Assembly: GCF_030272615.1 (NCBI RefSeq)
Contig: NC_081414.1
Coordinates: forward strand, 5,333,501-5,397,500
Source: Cryptomeria japonica
Lineage: Eukaryota > Streptophyta > Pinopsida > Cupressales > Cupressaceae
Reading direction: 5' to 3'
Length of the DNA: 64,000 nt
Shown: positions 12,484 to 24,068 of the stretch, in pieces
Layout of the letters: each line of letters opens with the position of its first letter
How positions within the stretch are numbered: position 1 is the first letter of the stretch
Program-made: the position numbers and the translations under genes
The notes under the pieces: model-generated
What the model saw: only the letters and a program-made list of their open reading frames with translations
The model's database searches: none
What the model was told of the DNA's origin: nothing

Positions 12484-13205
12484 TCATTTACTACAAAAGA
12501 TTCTGAAATACTTAACTGTAGGTGTATGACCAAACCATAACTCATAAGGTGTCTTATTGATGTCTCCTTTGATATGAACTCTGTTGAATGTGTATATCAT
12601 CGTGCTCACAACTTCTCTCCAATAGATATGAGGCATATTAGCTTCCATCATCATATTTCTAGCTGCATCCAAAATGGTTTTGTTCTTTCTTTCCACAACA
12701 CCATTCTGTTGAGGTGTCTGGGGTGCAAACAATTATCTCGTTATCCCATTTTTTTCATAATAACTGTTAAATTTACTGGATGTGAATTCACCATCTTGAT
12801 ATGATCTTAAGAATTTAATCTTCAACCCTATGTCTCAACGATAGGTTTAAAGATCTTGAACTTTTCAAAGGCTTCAGATTTCTCCCTTAGAAAAGTAACC
12901 CACATCATTCTAGAATAGTCATCAATGATTAGCATGAAATATCTATCACCCTAAAAACTTCTTATTCTAGCAGAATCACATAAGTTGGTATGAATAAGAT
13001 CAAGAATATCGTTAGATTTGTCTTGTATACCCTTAAAAGAAGTTCTCACTTGGTTACCCATTTGACATTCCTTACATACCAAATTATAGGGCTTCAGAAT
13101 CTTAGGTATATCTCTAACTGTCTTAGTTGAACTGATCTTTACAACGCAATCAAAATTCACATGACACAACCTCTTATGCCATAGAAAAATCTCATCAATG
13201 TGCAA
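12484..13205 (-). pseudogene. C1 pol: integrase
   Basis: The GAG-pre-integrase and zinc-binding region reads FLWHKRLCHVNFD followed by CKECQMGNQV (HHCC pattern), with a catalytic DDYSR block after it. In a second frame APQTPQQNGVVERKN carries the catalytic Glu, and YFRIFCSK closes the fold. The region between the two frames contains stops and a changed second-Asp block. All the order and spacing is that of Ty1/copia integrase, so the assignment is secure and the gene is broken. Confidence 0.85.
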
Positions 13206-13379
13206 TCAAACATGTCTTCTCACCAGAGTTCAAATGAAAGATGTTACCTTTAGTTTGAGTACCGGTTGCAATCTCCAATCCAAATCTCTTGATGATTTTG
13301 CATTTTTCATCCTTGAATTATAATTGAAATCCCTTATCCACCAATTGTTCTACACTCAAAATATTATGCCTTAAAAATT

Positions 13380-13905
13380 CAACATAATAGACATTATTTG
13401 TGTTATGCTTACCATCCAATGATAGAGTTCCTCTTCCTCTGATCATGCATGCTTTGTCATCTCCGCTTACCATCAAATTCTTGCAAAGATAGAAAATTCC
13501 TTTTATCTCCAGTCATATGATGTGAACATCCACTGTCTATCACCCATTCATCCTTTTCTTCAACTTTAGTAGCAAGGGCCCTCTCTTCATTATGAATGTC
13601 AGGTTCCAGAGTATCTTTCTTGATAGCTAAGAATAGCCATTGCTTTCCATTGCTGGATCCACTAGCTGAATCTTTTGTCGGTTCATCATCAAAATCATCA
13701 GTCACACCTTCCTCATCGACATAGTAGCAAGATTTGTCTTTTTTCCTCCTATACTTATGCTTGTTGTGATATTCATGGCTAGACCTAAAAGATCTTCTAG
13801 CTTTCTCTTCAAATCTTGAATTCGTCTTAGGACATCTAGATGCAAAATGACCCATCTTATTATATGCAAAACATTTTAAAGGTAATTTTCCTTCATACTT
13901 ACTTC
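13380..13905 (-). pseudogene. C1 gag zinc knuckle and aspartic protease
   Basis: The zinc knuckle reads CFAYNKMGHFASRC. The spacing is that of a CCHC knuckle, but the second Cys has become Tyr. Downstream comes a charged linker and then WVIDSGCSHHMTG, the copia protease active site with the Asp-Ser-Gly triad intact. The open frame covers 13457-13855. It lies between the capsid part (14054-14646) and integrase, in the order gag-PR-INT-RT-RH expected for copia. Confidence 0.8.
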
Positions 13906-14049
13906 ATGCCAGACCTTTAGGTACTCTTCGAGCAAATAGGGCTTCAAGTTGCTCAAGCTCTTCATCTTCTTTCTTCATATCCTGTAGTTCCTTTGCATAT
14001 AGTTCTTTCCAATCACTCTTGTTGGTTGATGATATAGATGCATGAAAAG

Positions 14050-14649
14050 AAAATTATGTCTTTGCAACTTCTTGAGGACCAAATTCTTCAAGCTCAAAAG
14101 CATATAACTTTCCAATTAGAATATCCCTATTAATAGAAGTGTTAGACATTGTTCTTAGCTCATTAATCGCAGTAGCGTTCATCTTGTAAGCCGGTGGCAA
14201 AGCCCTCAATACTTTAGAAACAATCCCATCTTCGCTTAGAGATCCACCACAACATTGAATTCCTATAACAATTTCATTAACTCTTTCCATAAAAACAACA
14301 AGTCTTTCATCTTCCTCCATTTTCAGGTTCTCATATCTCATCCGATAACCATCAAGTTTAGCAATTTTAATAGTAGGGTCACCTTCATTCAGAGTCTCCA
14401 ACTTATCCCATATAGATTTCGAAGATGATTTGTCTATTAATCCCATTACTTGCTAATTTGAAAGGGTGCTCGAAAGGGCTTCTCTAGCTCTACAGTCATT
14501 TTCAAGGTTCTTATCTAAGTCTGTCAGAGGAGGATTTCCAGATGTTGTAGCATAAGGAGTAGAGCCTTTCTCAGTGATCTCCCAAATCTCCTTGATAAGA
14601 CATCTCAGACGAGTCTCCATCAAAATCTTCCATACTCTATAATTTGTTC
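14050..14649 (-). pseudogene. C1 gag capsid, 3' part
   Basis: Two minus-strand frames (14453-14662 and 14054-14446) give NYRVWKILMETRLRC, then SKSIWDKLETLNEGD, RMRYENLKMEEDERL and LRALPPAYKMNATAI. This is the UBN2-type copia capsid. The 14662 frame end is an artefact: the codon there is TTG inside the G1 LTR. The true N-terminus is beyond the nested element at 30151-30213, and the frame is continuous across the target duplication (LEGTNYRVWK). Confidence 0.85.
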
Positions 14650-16516
14650 TGATGCTCTGCAAAAAGGATTAGAAAATCTGTTTGATGGCAACACACACAA
14701 GAGCACAAGAAACAAACGTTAGTGTTAGCAACAAAAGATTATCCTAAACAGGCATATCAAGAGAGATATTAAGCATGAAATAGAAAGCATATAAACATAG
14801 AATAAAATAGCTAATCAAGATGCTCATAGTTGCTCCTCCCTTGTTCCTCTCCTCTCCAAGTCCCAAATGAGTGTAGCTCTCAGCTTTTAGCACTAGCCCT
14901 GGATGCCATATGGAGATTCAAGATAGTTGAATATGATAAGCAAATGCTATGCAAGTGTAGATAGTGATGCTATGAGAAAGCTCTATGCTAATGCCAGTAT
15001 AACAACAATACTCTAAATGTTTCCTTTTTGCTTGAGGAGAAGGGTTCTATTTATAGAAGAAATGGGGAAATGAAGGGTTAAGATTGAGCAATCTTAACAA
15101 GGGTTAGGATTGAAAGATATTCAATCCATGTGAGACTTTCAACCCAATCCCATGTTGACAAGTGTCAACATGAAGAGGCTTGAGAGGAGAGATAAGGAGC
15201 ATTAAATGCTTGAGGGGACATGATGGTTACCCTAGTCAAAGAAATAAATGCTTTGAAGGGACACATGGGTTACATGAGGGTTAAGTTAGGAGTCAAAGTC
15301 CTTAACCATGGGTGCAAGTGGAATTAACCATTAATGGTCATGTAAGAGCTATAAGTGGTTTGGAAGACTTTAGAGGTTAATTTGTTGAACACACAAATCA
15401 TTAATTACTTTTCAAAGACTTTGAGGGCTTTGAGAAGTGACTCCAATTTGCTTAGGAATGTGACAATATTTAGGGGATGGATTAGGTTAATTAGGAAAGG
15501 TTTAGAAGAATCTAGAAGGGGTTTAGGCATGCAAGTGGATTTTGTAGAAAAATGCAAGTGGGAGGAATTTTGGTATTTTCAATTAAAATAAAATCATTTA
15601 TTTCAATTAAATGGTGTAATTTGCATTTGGATAAATATTCAAATAATATTAATTTATTTAAATGAGAAAAATGAAGATAAAATATTAAAATGCTTGAAGA
15701 CTTTGAGGGAAACCATTAAAGGCCTGAAGACTTTAAGGGAAGCAATTAAAGTCTTAAGAAGACTTTAAGGGAAGCCATTAAGTTTGAAGACTTCAAGGGA
15801 AACCATTAAAGGCTTAAGAAGACTATAGAAGGAAGCCATCAAGTTTGAAGACTTTAAAGCCATTAAGTTTTGAAGACTTTAAGGGAAACCATTAAAGGTT
15901 TGAGAAGACTCTAGAAGGAAGTCATTAAGTTTGAAAACTTTAAGGGAAACCATTAAAGGTTTCAAGTGGGTGAAGATAAATAGGATTTTAAATAAATAAT
16001 TTATTTAAAATAGTTGTGCAACTTGCATTTGTAGGGGTGGAGGATAAAGGTGATTTAAATAAATGATTTATTTAAAATAGTTGTGCAACTTGCATTTGTA
16101 GGAAAATACAAGTGGGTGGAGGATAAAGGTGATTTAAATAAATGATTTATTTAAAATAGTTGTGCAACTTGCATTTGTAGGAAAATACAAGTGGGTGGAG
16201 GATAAAGGTGATTTAAATAAATGTTAATTTATTTAAATGTGAGAGGTGGGATTTTGGGGGATTTAAATAAATATTAATTTATTTAAATGTGAGAGAATAT
16301 TTAATTAAATAAATATGATTTATTTATTTAATTAATGGTCTAAATTTGGTTAAGTGAATTAAATCAAATAAATTGAATAATTTATTTAATTAATAGAAGA
16401 AGAGGGTTAAGATGAATTAATTAAATATTAATTTAATTAATTATTAATTGATGGTTAAATAATCAAATAAATACTAAATATTCATTTAATTAAGTGGACA
16501 GATTTATGTGATTACA
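14650..16516 (-). repeat. G1 3' LTR
   Basis: This LTR is 1867 bp. On the minus strand it starts TGTAATCACATAAATC at 16516 and ends TTTTTGCAGAGCATCA at 14650. It contains GAAGACTTTAAGGG-type short repeats (about 15690-15965) and two copies of a 79-bp unit (16050-16207). Short frames inside it (e.g. 15355-15591) recur in all three LTR copies and are not genes. Confidence 0.92.
16050..16207. repeat. Two tandem 79-bp units in the G1 3' LTR
   Basis: Units 16050-16128 and 16129-16207 are essentially identical and begin GTGATTTAAATAAATGATTT. The 5' LTR has only one such unit (29763-29841). The one-unit difference (79 bp) exactly equals the LTR length difference (1867 versus 1788 bp). Confidence 0.9.
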
Positions 16517-16529
16517 TTTGCCCCTCTTT
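16517..16529 (-). promoter_or_regulatory. G1 polypurine tract
   Basis: AAAGAGGGGCAAA on the minus strand abuts the TGTAATC start of the 3' LTR. Confidence 0.8.
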
Positions 16530-19010
16530 GAGACGGTGCGGTTTATCACGTCGTTTCAAAGAAAGGAAGATAGGAATGAGAAATATGCCCCATAAATGTT
16601 AATTTAGTGGGTGGTATGCCCCCTCGAGAGATGGGCCAATTTTTTTTTTTTTTTTTGAAAAATCGGGTGGTCTCTTGAAAAAGAATGAAAAGTGGAGGGG
16701 ATGTAGAATAGAAGAAATTAGAACTAATGATGAAAGAATGGGAGAAAAATAGAGTGAATATGGAGAAACAACAAGCTAGCGGGTACCTTGAGGTCATTCA
16801 AGAGATACATAGCAAATGTAGTGTGGGGTTTGGATTGATGCTATACAATTGATCAAAATTGGTTGGACAATCTGGTGCAATCGGTTTATTTACCCCAGTC
16901 AAGTCAAAGCGTGACAATTGATGTGAGTTGGTCGCTTGGACATGATAAAGTCTGAGTAAGTGAATCAAAGTGACCTGATGTGACTTAGACAATTGATATA
17001 ATTGCTTGATGAAGTCAAGGTATATGAAGCAAAATACTCGTTGAGACATAGACAATTGATGTAATTGTCCGTTGGATTGTGTTTGATTGGTTGATCAATT
17101 GATAGTGTGTGCGTGTGATGGATGGTTGTGGGGAATCATGGCAACCCCGTTGAGACTAGGTCATTGTGATAAATGCCTGATGTAGTCTAGGATTACCATA
17201 ATCAATTACCTGTTGAGACCCGAAGATACTTGATCAGAGTATCTGTTGATAGTCTAGGTGTGTGAGAGTCGATGTATCTGTGTAGACAGAGTAACTGGCT
17301 TAATTTTGTGGATGAGTGAGGATGGGAAGCAATGAAGGGATTAGGATGATGTTGATGATCAAGATAGGGAGGGTGAGGGGGGATTTGATGTTAGATAGAA
17401 GATATGGAGGACTAGGACCGAGTCCTATGGAAGAAGATGAGTAAAATAGAGTATGCATTATTATGACTATGTATGCATGATATGCAGCTATTATGAATGT
17501 ATGGATGGGTGGAATGCAACAAAATGCAAAATATACATATGCGATGAGATGACGATCCATAGTGCTTTATTTTTCATCATTGAGCTTTAAAATGTTGTAA
17601 GAAAATACAAGCAACTTGACATAAAGATTCAAGATGACCTGAGTATTCCTTACATGGATTTTGATATAGCAAGTTAATACAAACAACTTGATATAATGGA
17701 TCAAGTTGACCAGAGTATTGCTTGCGGAACAGACAAGGATTATCTCCTTTCATGCATGACTTGGATCGTCCTCCTTGATCTTAGGCTGATCATATCCTGA
17801 GACAAGTGCATACCGTAATAAGAGATAAAACCTTTATCTAGTTTGGATGAGGTAGGAGGAACCAAAGAAAGAGAATTGTACTTGCAAACAAACAATATAT
17901 ACATAAAGAATAAAGAATATGGATCCTTGGTAATGGTTCATGCTCATATGGTTGAGGTATACACTTTAGTCAGCAAGCCGTAGTGATCTATGACTGTATT
18001 TTTGCCTATGATCACATAGCTTAGTGAACTTCCCACGTAGACACCATTAGTACATGCCCCAGAACTTCATCGGAATAATGTGTCGAAGATACACAAACAA
18101 TGCCGTAGAAACCTGATATAAATTACTAGACCATAAATCAACCAAGTATTTGATAGCGTAAACAGAATTTTCTTGTCAAAGAAAATGTCATCTTGTCTTT
18201 GTTTTGGTAAGGAAGGATGCATCCTTGTTGAAGACAGTTTTGAGTGTTGATGTTGATTGTGTGGTCGATTGATAAGTGGTCATTTTGTGGAGTATATCAC
18301 AATGTTTGTTTGGTATCTGCACGGATGAGTATGTACAATGTGTTGCCATGTTTTTGTTTGATTTTCGATGGTTTTTCATTGTTTTTTGGATTTTGTATTG
18401 TTTTTGAATTTTTTGGTTTTTGAAGTGTTTTGAATGTTTTTGGTTTTTTGAAGTGTTTTGGATGTTTTTGGATTTTGAATTTGTTTTGAATGGTTTTGGA
18501 TTTGGTGAGATAGTTTTAAATGAAGAACTTTAATGAATCACAAGACAATGTAGAATCCACTTCCATCAATAGGTTAAAGGCATTGCCCCCAGTTTAGACA
18601 TGACTATAAAAAAGCGGGATGCAGGATGCATGTAGTACTTTCTTGGATTTGTAGATTTATAACAAGCCATGGTTGATGGATGGATGGATGTATGTATGAA
18701 GTAGATGTGATCACAACAAGTTTGAAAGACAATGGAGCCATAGCCTTTTACGAGTGGCGCTTGTTTGCTAGGTTCTCACCATCGCACTTACCCAAGGTGC
18801 CACCGGAGTGGTTGTTCACCGTTTGGATGCATGATTTTTTTTTACTCTTTTGATGTTTTTGTATTTTCTTCAGGTCATTTATCTGGATGTTTTTGGTATT
18901 TTTGCCAGTATATATGGGAGCTTGATGCTCTGTACAGCTTAGGTATAAAACCGTTTGAGGTGCATGTTGTTGATTGGATCTGCGAGCAGTTCTCCTTCTG
19001 ATGTAGCCAA
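16530..19010 (-). other. G1 long 3' non-coding region
   Basis: About 2.5 kb lies between the end of integrase and the PPT. It has a T-run near 16637-16656, several GACAATTGAT/GTAATTG-type short repeats (16900-17090), and a T/G-rich low-complexity tract at 18360-18515 built on TTTTGGATGTTTTTGGATTT. No domain is readable. A long 3' trailer is common in TAT/Ogre elements. Confidence 0.6.
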
Positions 19011-19838
19011 CTGATATGCCCCAGACCCGAATACAGCAGTGACAACATATGGGCCCAGCCAGTTTGATTCAAACTTTCCTTGATGTTCTTTGTTTGGTTG
19101 GTTACGAGGATTTTCTCAAAGAACAAGATCACCTACCTCAAATGTACGAGGTCTAACTCGGTGATTGTAGCTTCTACTCATGCGCTGCTGATAGGCTTTG
19201 AGATGATTGTATGCAACTTGTTGCTTCTCATCAAGTAATTCTAAGTCTTGGAGGCATGAGACTCTATACGCTTCATCATCTATTAGATTATGCAAGGAAA
19301 CCCGTAGTGATGGTATCTCAACCTCAATAGGTAAGATAGCTTCGGCGCCATAGACCAATGAGTAGGGAGTTGCGCCTATAGGGGTTCGAATGCTAGTTCG
19401 ATATGCCCATAGTGTTGGATTCAGTTGAACATGCCAATCACGACCGGCATCATTAACTGTCTTCTTTAGGATCCTCAATATGTTTTTATTGGATGCTTCG
19501 GCCCGACCATTTCCTTGTGGGTAGTAGGGAGTGGAAAAGCGGTGTTGGATATGAAATTTCTCACAAAGTTCACGGACATCCTGATTTTTAAAAGGAAGAC
19601 CATTATTTGTGATGATGGACATGGGTACACCATACCGACAGATGATGTAGTTGAGGATGAATGAGGCGATATGCTTGCCGGTGACTTGGGTAAGTGGAAC
19701 AGCTTCGATCCACTTTGTGAAATATTTGGTGGCAGTAATAATGAATTTATGGACATTGGATGAAGATGGATGAATCTTACCCACAAGGTCAAGGCCCCAT
19801 TGACAAAAAGGCCATGGTGTTGTGATTGGTTGCAGTTC
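19010..19838 (-). pseudogene. G1 pol: integrase core and C-terminus
   Basis: The open frame 19116-19784 lies in the same frame as the RT-RNase H frame above it, separated by a TAG at 19839-19841 where Gln is expected. It shows WGLDLVGKI (first Asp), FTKWIEAVPL and then IITNNGLPFKN, where the second catalytic Asp is Asn, followed by PQGNGRAEASNK with the catalytic Glu. WAYRTSIRTPIGATPYSLVYG and the PIEVEIPSLRV tail follow, and GDLVL is cut by a TGA at 19116 where Arg is usual. Readable sequence (WLGPYVV) continues to about 19010. No chromodomain is seen, as in TAT elements. Confidence 0.88.
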
Positions 19839-21743
19839 CTAGGCCGGTGCATGTATCAGGTCGCCATGAACTTGACATTTCTTGCATTTTCTGACAAAGT
19901 AGTAGGAATCCTTTTCCATAGATGGCCAATAATATCCAGCTCGCATGAGTTTCTTGGCTAGTGACGAACCACTTGAGTGAGTCCCGCAAATTCCTTCATG
20001 TACCTCTTCCAAAGCCTTTGTTATCTCATCTTGTTCCAGACATCGAAGGAGAGTACCATTAAGACTGAGTCGGTATAGGGTTTCGGCAATAATGGTATAT
20101 CGAGCAGTTTGGCGAATGAAGGTTTTACGTTGGTTATTTGATTGGTTGGGAGGAAGGGTGTGATCGCGGAGATAGGTGTAGAACTCACCGTACCATGGGG
20201 ATTCAGAACCGACAAGGCGACATATTATTTTGGATTCGGGGATATCATAAGTAGGAATCCAAAGCTGTTCGACCAAGAACTCGTAGCATGTTGAATTCTG
20301 TGGAAGATCTAGTAGAGATGCGATGGTAGCCATGGCGTCAGCAGCTCGATTCTGATCTCTTGGTATCTGCTCAAAAGTGAGAGTAGTAAATGATGTCTTT
20401 AGAGTGTCCACCATTTTCTTATATGGCATGAGTTTATCATCTTTGGCCTGATATTCATCGGTTGCTTGTCGAATGACCAGTTGGGAGTCGCCATATACTT
20501 GTAGTTCTTGTAATTTCCATTGTACGGCTAACCTGAGTCCTGTGATCAAGGACTCATACTCTGCGATGTTGTTAGTGCATGGAAATGTGAGCCTGTAAGA
20601 CTTCGGGATGCTATCACCTTGAGGTGTGATAAACAGAATGCCTACGCCTGAGCCATGCCTAGTGCATGAACCATCAAAGTATAGTTTCCATGGTTGTGCT
20701 GTTGTGATCATAAATATCTCTTCATCTGGAAAATTGGAAATGAGAGGATAATCGCCTATGAGTGGTGCATCGGCCAACTGATCTGCAATAACTTGACCTT
20801 TGATAGCTTTATGGTCTACATACTCGATGTCAAATTCACTTAGAATCATCACCCATTTGGCCAAGCGACCCGTCAATGCTGCTTTGCTGACTAAATACTT
20901 GAGTGGATCAATCTTTGCAATGAGTTGTACCTTGTGTGTTAACAGATAGTGCCTCAGTCTAGTGGCTGCTAAGATTACTGCTAGGCAAGCTCGCTCAATA
21001 GGGGTGTAATTGAGTTCATAGCCCACCAGTGTGCAAGAGATGTAGTAAACAGCACACTCTTTTCCTTCTGCATTATGTTGTGCCAGTAGTACACCCAATG
21101 TTGTACTTGTTGTTGAGATATAGAGTAACAACGGTCTACTTGGATCTGGTGGGATCAGCAATGGTGGTTTCATGAGATAGTCTTTAAGTGTCTGAAATGC
21201 TTGCTGGCATCGGGCATCCCACTGAAAGCGGATGTTCTTGTGTAGCAGGTGTGTGAATGGGTGACACTTATCAACCAATTGTGCAATGAATCTTCGGATG
21301 GATTGAAGCCGTCCTTGTAATGTCCTTAGCTGACTAATATTCTCTGGAGGTGGCATGTCCATGATTGCTTTTACCTTTGCTGGGTCGACCTTAATACCTT
21401 TGCTTGAGACAATGTATCCTAGAAGCTTCCCGAAGGTCACTCCAAAGACACATTTCTTTGGGTTGAGTCGAACATGGTATTGTTCCAATCTATCAAATAT
21501 TTTATCTAGGATGTGGAGATGCCCTTCTCTGGTGAGTGATTTTGCTAGTAAGTCATCCACATAATCTTCCATCATAGTATGCATCATGTCATGGAAGATG
21601 GTGGTCATTGTTCTTTGATAGGTTGCTCCTACATTCTTGAGGCCGAAAGGCATTACATTTCAGCAATATGTGCCCCATGGACATGTGAAGGTTGTCTTAT
21701 GTTGATCTTCTGGTGCGATCTTGATCTGATTGTATCCTGAAAA
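19839..21743 (-). CDS. G1 pol: RT (C-terminal two-thirds), RNase H, archaeal-type RNase H, integrase zinc finger
   Basis: The open frame of 604 codons begins at 21653; RT sequence is readable further, to 21743 (FSGYNQIKIAPEDQ), through a TGA at 21660-21662 where Trp is expected. MPFGLKN and the catalytic YVDD are intact (residues about 1-35). A first, weak RNase H and its connection follow (about 150-260). A second RNase H starts near residue 325 with WKLYFDGS, then AEYE, YGDSQLV and RDQNRAADA, giving a full set of acidic residues. The end carries the HHCC integrase finger (GICGTHSS...CKKC). The first third of RT is missing, so the product cannot be functional. Confidence 0.9.
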
Positions 21744-22015
21744 CTTGTATGCATTTAAGCTATAGACATTTTAAGAGAGCATTTTAGCATAATTAACTCA
21801 TGTATTGTCATCTTGGATAAAATAAATCATTTTAGTATCAATAAGCTTAGTATTAGCTTTTCATTTCAGATTTGGAGCACAATACTACAATCTCAATCCT
21901 CCATAAGCATCCATAGTGCAAAAAGCTGCTGAGAGCTACACTATTTTGGAACTTGGAGAGGAGAGGAACAAGGGAGAAAGAGCTAAGAGCATGTTAGGAG
22001 GTATTTGGAAATGCC
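21744..22015 (+). repeat. Antisense LTR-like segment inside G1 pol
   Basis: Between the G-patch-containing frame and RT, where the RT N-terminus should be, lies non-coding DNA. Its core (21920-21990) reads in plus orientation almost like the G1-family LTR at 41099-41167: both share GAGAGCTACACT and CTTGGAGAGGAGAGGAACAA followed by GGGAG. G1 is on the minus strand, so this piece is inverted relative to its host. The exact ends are uncertain and no target duplication was recognised. Confidence 0.65.
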
Positions 22016-22883
22016 TCATCATATTTGTTTCTTGGATAATGGGCATTACTTCATCGATTAGGTTAAGTGCGTTAGATGTATCAATGAAGGTTAAGACGTT
22101 ATGGTGAAGGTCGTTGATGGTACTCTCCCCGTCAGAATCAGGCATAGGATGAGACGTAGGGTCTGTGGAATATGTTTCCAGTTCAGGAACCCAAGTGGTC
22201 TTTATCTGTCCTTCTCCATAAATAGGGATGTCTTTGCGTGGTGGAGGTGGCAGTGTGTCTTCCTCATCTAAAGTGTTAAGTTGTACAGAATCAAATTCCC
22301 ACTCATGTGAGTTGGTCTCTGAGTCACTTTCCAGCATCCGATTACTATACCATACTGTGATGTCTTTTGAGTTAAATACTGCAGGTGTGACTGGTTGATG
22401 TACCTTTGTAGTGATTGGTGCTGCAGGACGGTTGATGGGGATAAAAGAATATGGTACCTGGAGTATTGATAATATTGACTTAGTGGCTTCTGCTGGAATT
22501 GCTGGTGCCATAGATGTTGTTGCGGGTTCTGATACAGTTGCTGCTGCTAATGGTGTTATTGATGTTATTGTTGTTGTTGATGGGATCACTGGTTTGATTG
22601 GTGGGAGGATTGGCTTCAGTGATGGTTGTACTAGGATTTTGAGCCTCAATGGGGCAGTTGTGATGGTGCTTGATGCCGCTTTGATAATGAAAGGTGTCCT
22701 TTTTGCAGTAGGCTGATATAATGGTTTGCTGGGTTTGCCTTTGAACTTGAGTTTAGGAAAGATCTCTTTTTCAAAGCCTAGGCTTGTATTACCTTTGGGC
22801 TTTAATTCCGGTAGCAGAGGTTCATGTCGTCCTTGTTTGCAATATCCTAAAGCACTCTGACCATCATACCCCATTCTTTGCAT
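22016..22883 (-). pseudogene. G1 pol: G-patch-like segment and proline/threonine-rich linker
   Basis: The frame opens with [19 protein letters not shown], matching the glycine-spaced core of G-patch RNA-binding domains. A roughly 150-residue linker rich in Pro, Thr, Ala and Ile follows, then an acidic tail (LNTDEEDTLPPPP-like and DSDGESTIND). The open frame runs on to 21936, but its last ~25 residues are encoded by the antisense LTR-like segment and are not original. It sits directly downstream of the protease with overlap, consistent with a pol region between PR and RT. The G-patch assignment is by pattern only. Confidence 0.6.
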
Positions 22884-23911
22884 AATGAGGAGACCTTTGC
22901 CATATGATCTGTAGGAAGTTTAACTTGCGGTATATCAGTGGCGATGGGATCTTTATAGATCCATTCCGCTAAGTCCTCATCTTGGGTTTCTTCTTCTTGA
23001 CTTTTTCTAAGCATGAAAGGCGTCAAAGCACATGCTGGTGTGAATAGGGTTTGTTGGAGTACCTGTTGTGGTTTACCATGTGTTCTAGGAGAAGTGGGCA
23101 TTTGTCCTACACAAAAGAGTTGACTCAAGTTGTATTCCCCAGGACCTTCCTCTGCTATTTTCATTTTAAGCTTTTCTTGCTTTGGTATAGTGGTGTTCGA
23201 ACTGGCAAGAGAGGCGGGACTTATATATGATGTGGAGGAAATGGTTTCTCTATTATTAGGAACGGTAATCTTTGGTTGATGGCTGATATTATGGCAATAC
23301 GCAAAGGGATTTGCATCGCCCAGGATTGTGATCTCTACACCATTATGTGGGAACTTGATACATTGATGGTAGGTAGATGGAACGGCTTGCATGGCATGTA
23401 TCCAAGGTCTTCCTAACAACAGATTGTATGGCAGAGGAAGGTCCAGAACCTGACAAATGATGTGCTTTACCACGGGGCCCACTCGGATTGGTAGTACCAC
23501 AGCTCATTTGGATGAACGCTCTGCATCGTCATAGGCTTTGATTGTGATCTTCTTGCGAGGATCCACTGATTCTATGGCATATCCCAATGCTGTGACCAAC
23601 TATAGTGTACAAATATTCAGGCCTACTCCATTATCGATCAAGACTCACTTGATCCTATGCTGGTTGATAAAGCCTTCAATGTGTAATGAAGCATTATGAG
23701 GTTGCTGGAAAGAAGAGTTGTCACTTTCGAAAAAAATGAGACAAGGTGATGACTTTAGACTTCCAACCATTGCTTGAAATTGGTCTGTATTCAGGTTTGC
23801 AGGGACTGACGCCTCTTGGAGTGCTTGATCCAAGATAGTTTTATGAGATGGCGATAGACGCAAAAGCTCTAAAATGGATATAAGCACAGACATTTTATCT
23901 AATTGTTCCAC
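22847..23911 (-). pseudogene. G1 aspartic protease region
   Basis: Two minus-strand frames (23645-23911 and 22847-23500) flank the active-site stretch. That stretch reads VLIDNGVGLNICTL, a retropepsin loop with Asp-Asn-Gly in place of the more usual Asp-Ser/Thr-Gly. The downstream [19 protein letters not shown]-type block (here [11 protein letters not shown]) is the conserved C-terminal part of gypsy proteases. Stops between the two frames show decay. It precedes the G-patch-like segment, with about 35 bases of frame overlap at 22847-22883. Confidence 0.8.
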
Positions 23912-24068
23912 AAGATTGTACTACTTTGGGATGGAAGTGGTGCCTTGTGGAGCTGCCTTTATGGTAACCTTACCGTGACGTGTAACAACATTGCAATTTG
24001 AGTTGGGATTTTTGAAGGATTTTTGAAGGTTATGGTTGTAACTTGTTCACTGGCATCATACAGATGAT

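Noticed and set aside
14453-14662. Apparent start of the C1 gag at 14662
   Set aside because: The first codon is TTG within the G1 LTR. The real N-terminus is on the other side of G1, at 30213.
15355-15591. 78-codon open frame recurring nearly identically at 29068-29304 and 40397-40633 (other strand)
   Set aside because: It lies inside the three LTR copies of the G1 family, so its recurrence reflects LTR identity and not a conserved protein.
15690-16210. Regularly spaced repeats that might suggest a CRISPR-like array
   Set aside because: They are direct tandem units without unique spacers inside a eukaryotic LTR.
22411-22716. 101-codon plus-strand frame rich in Val, Ala and Gly
   Set aside because: It is the antisense shadow of the Pro/Thr-rich linker encoded on the minus strand of G1.
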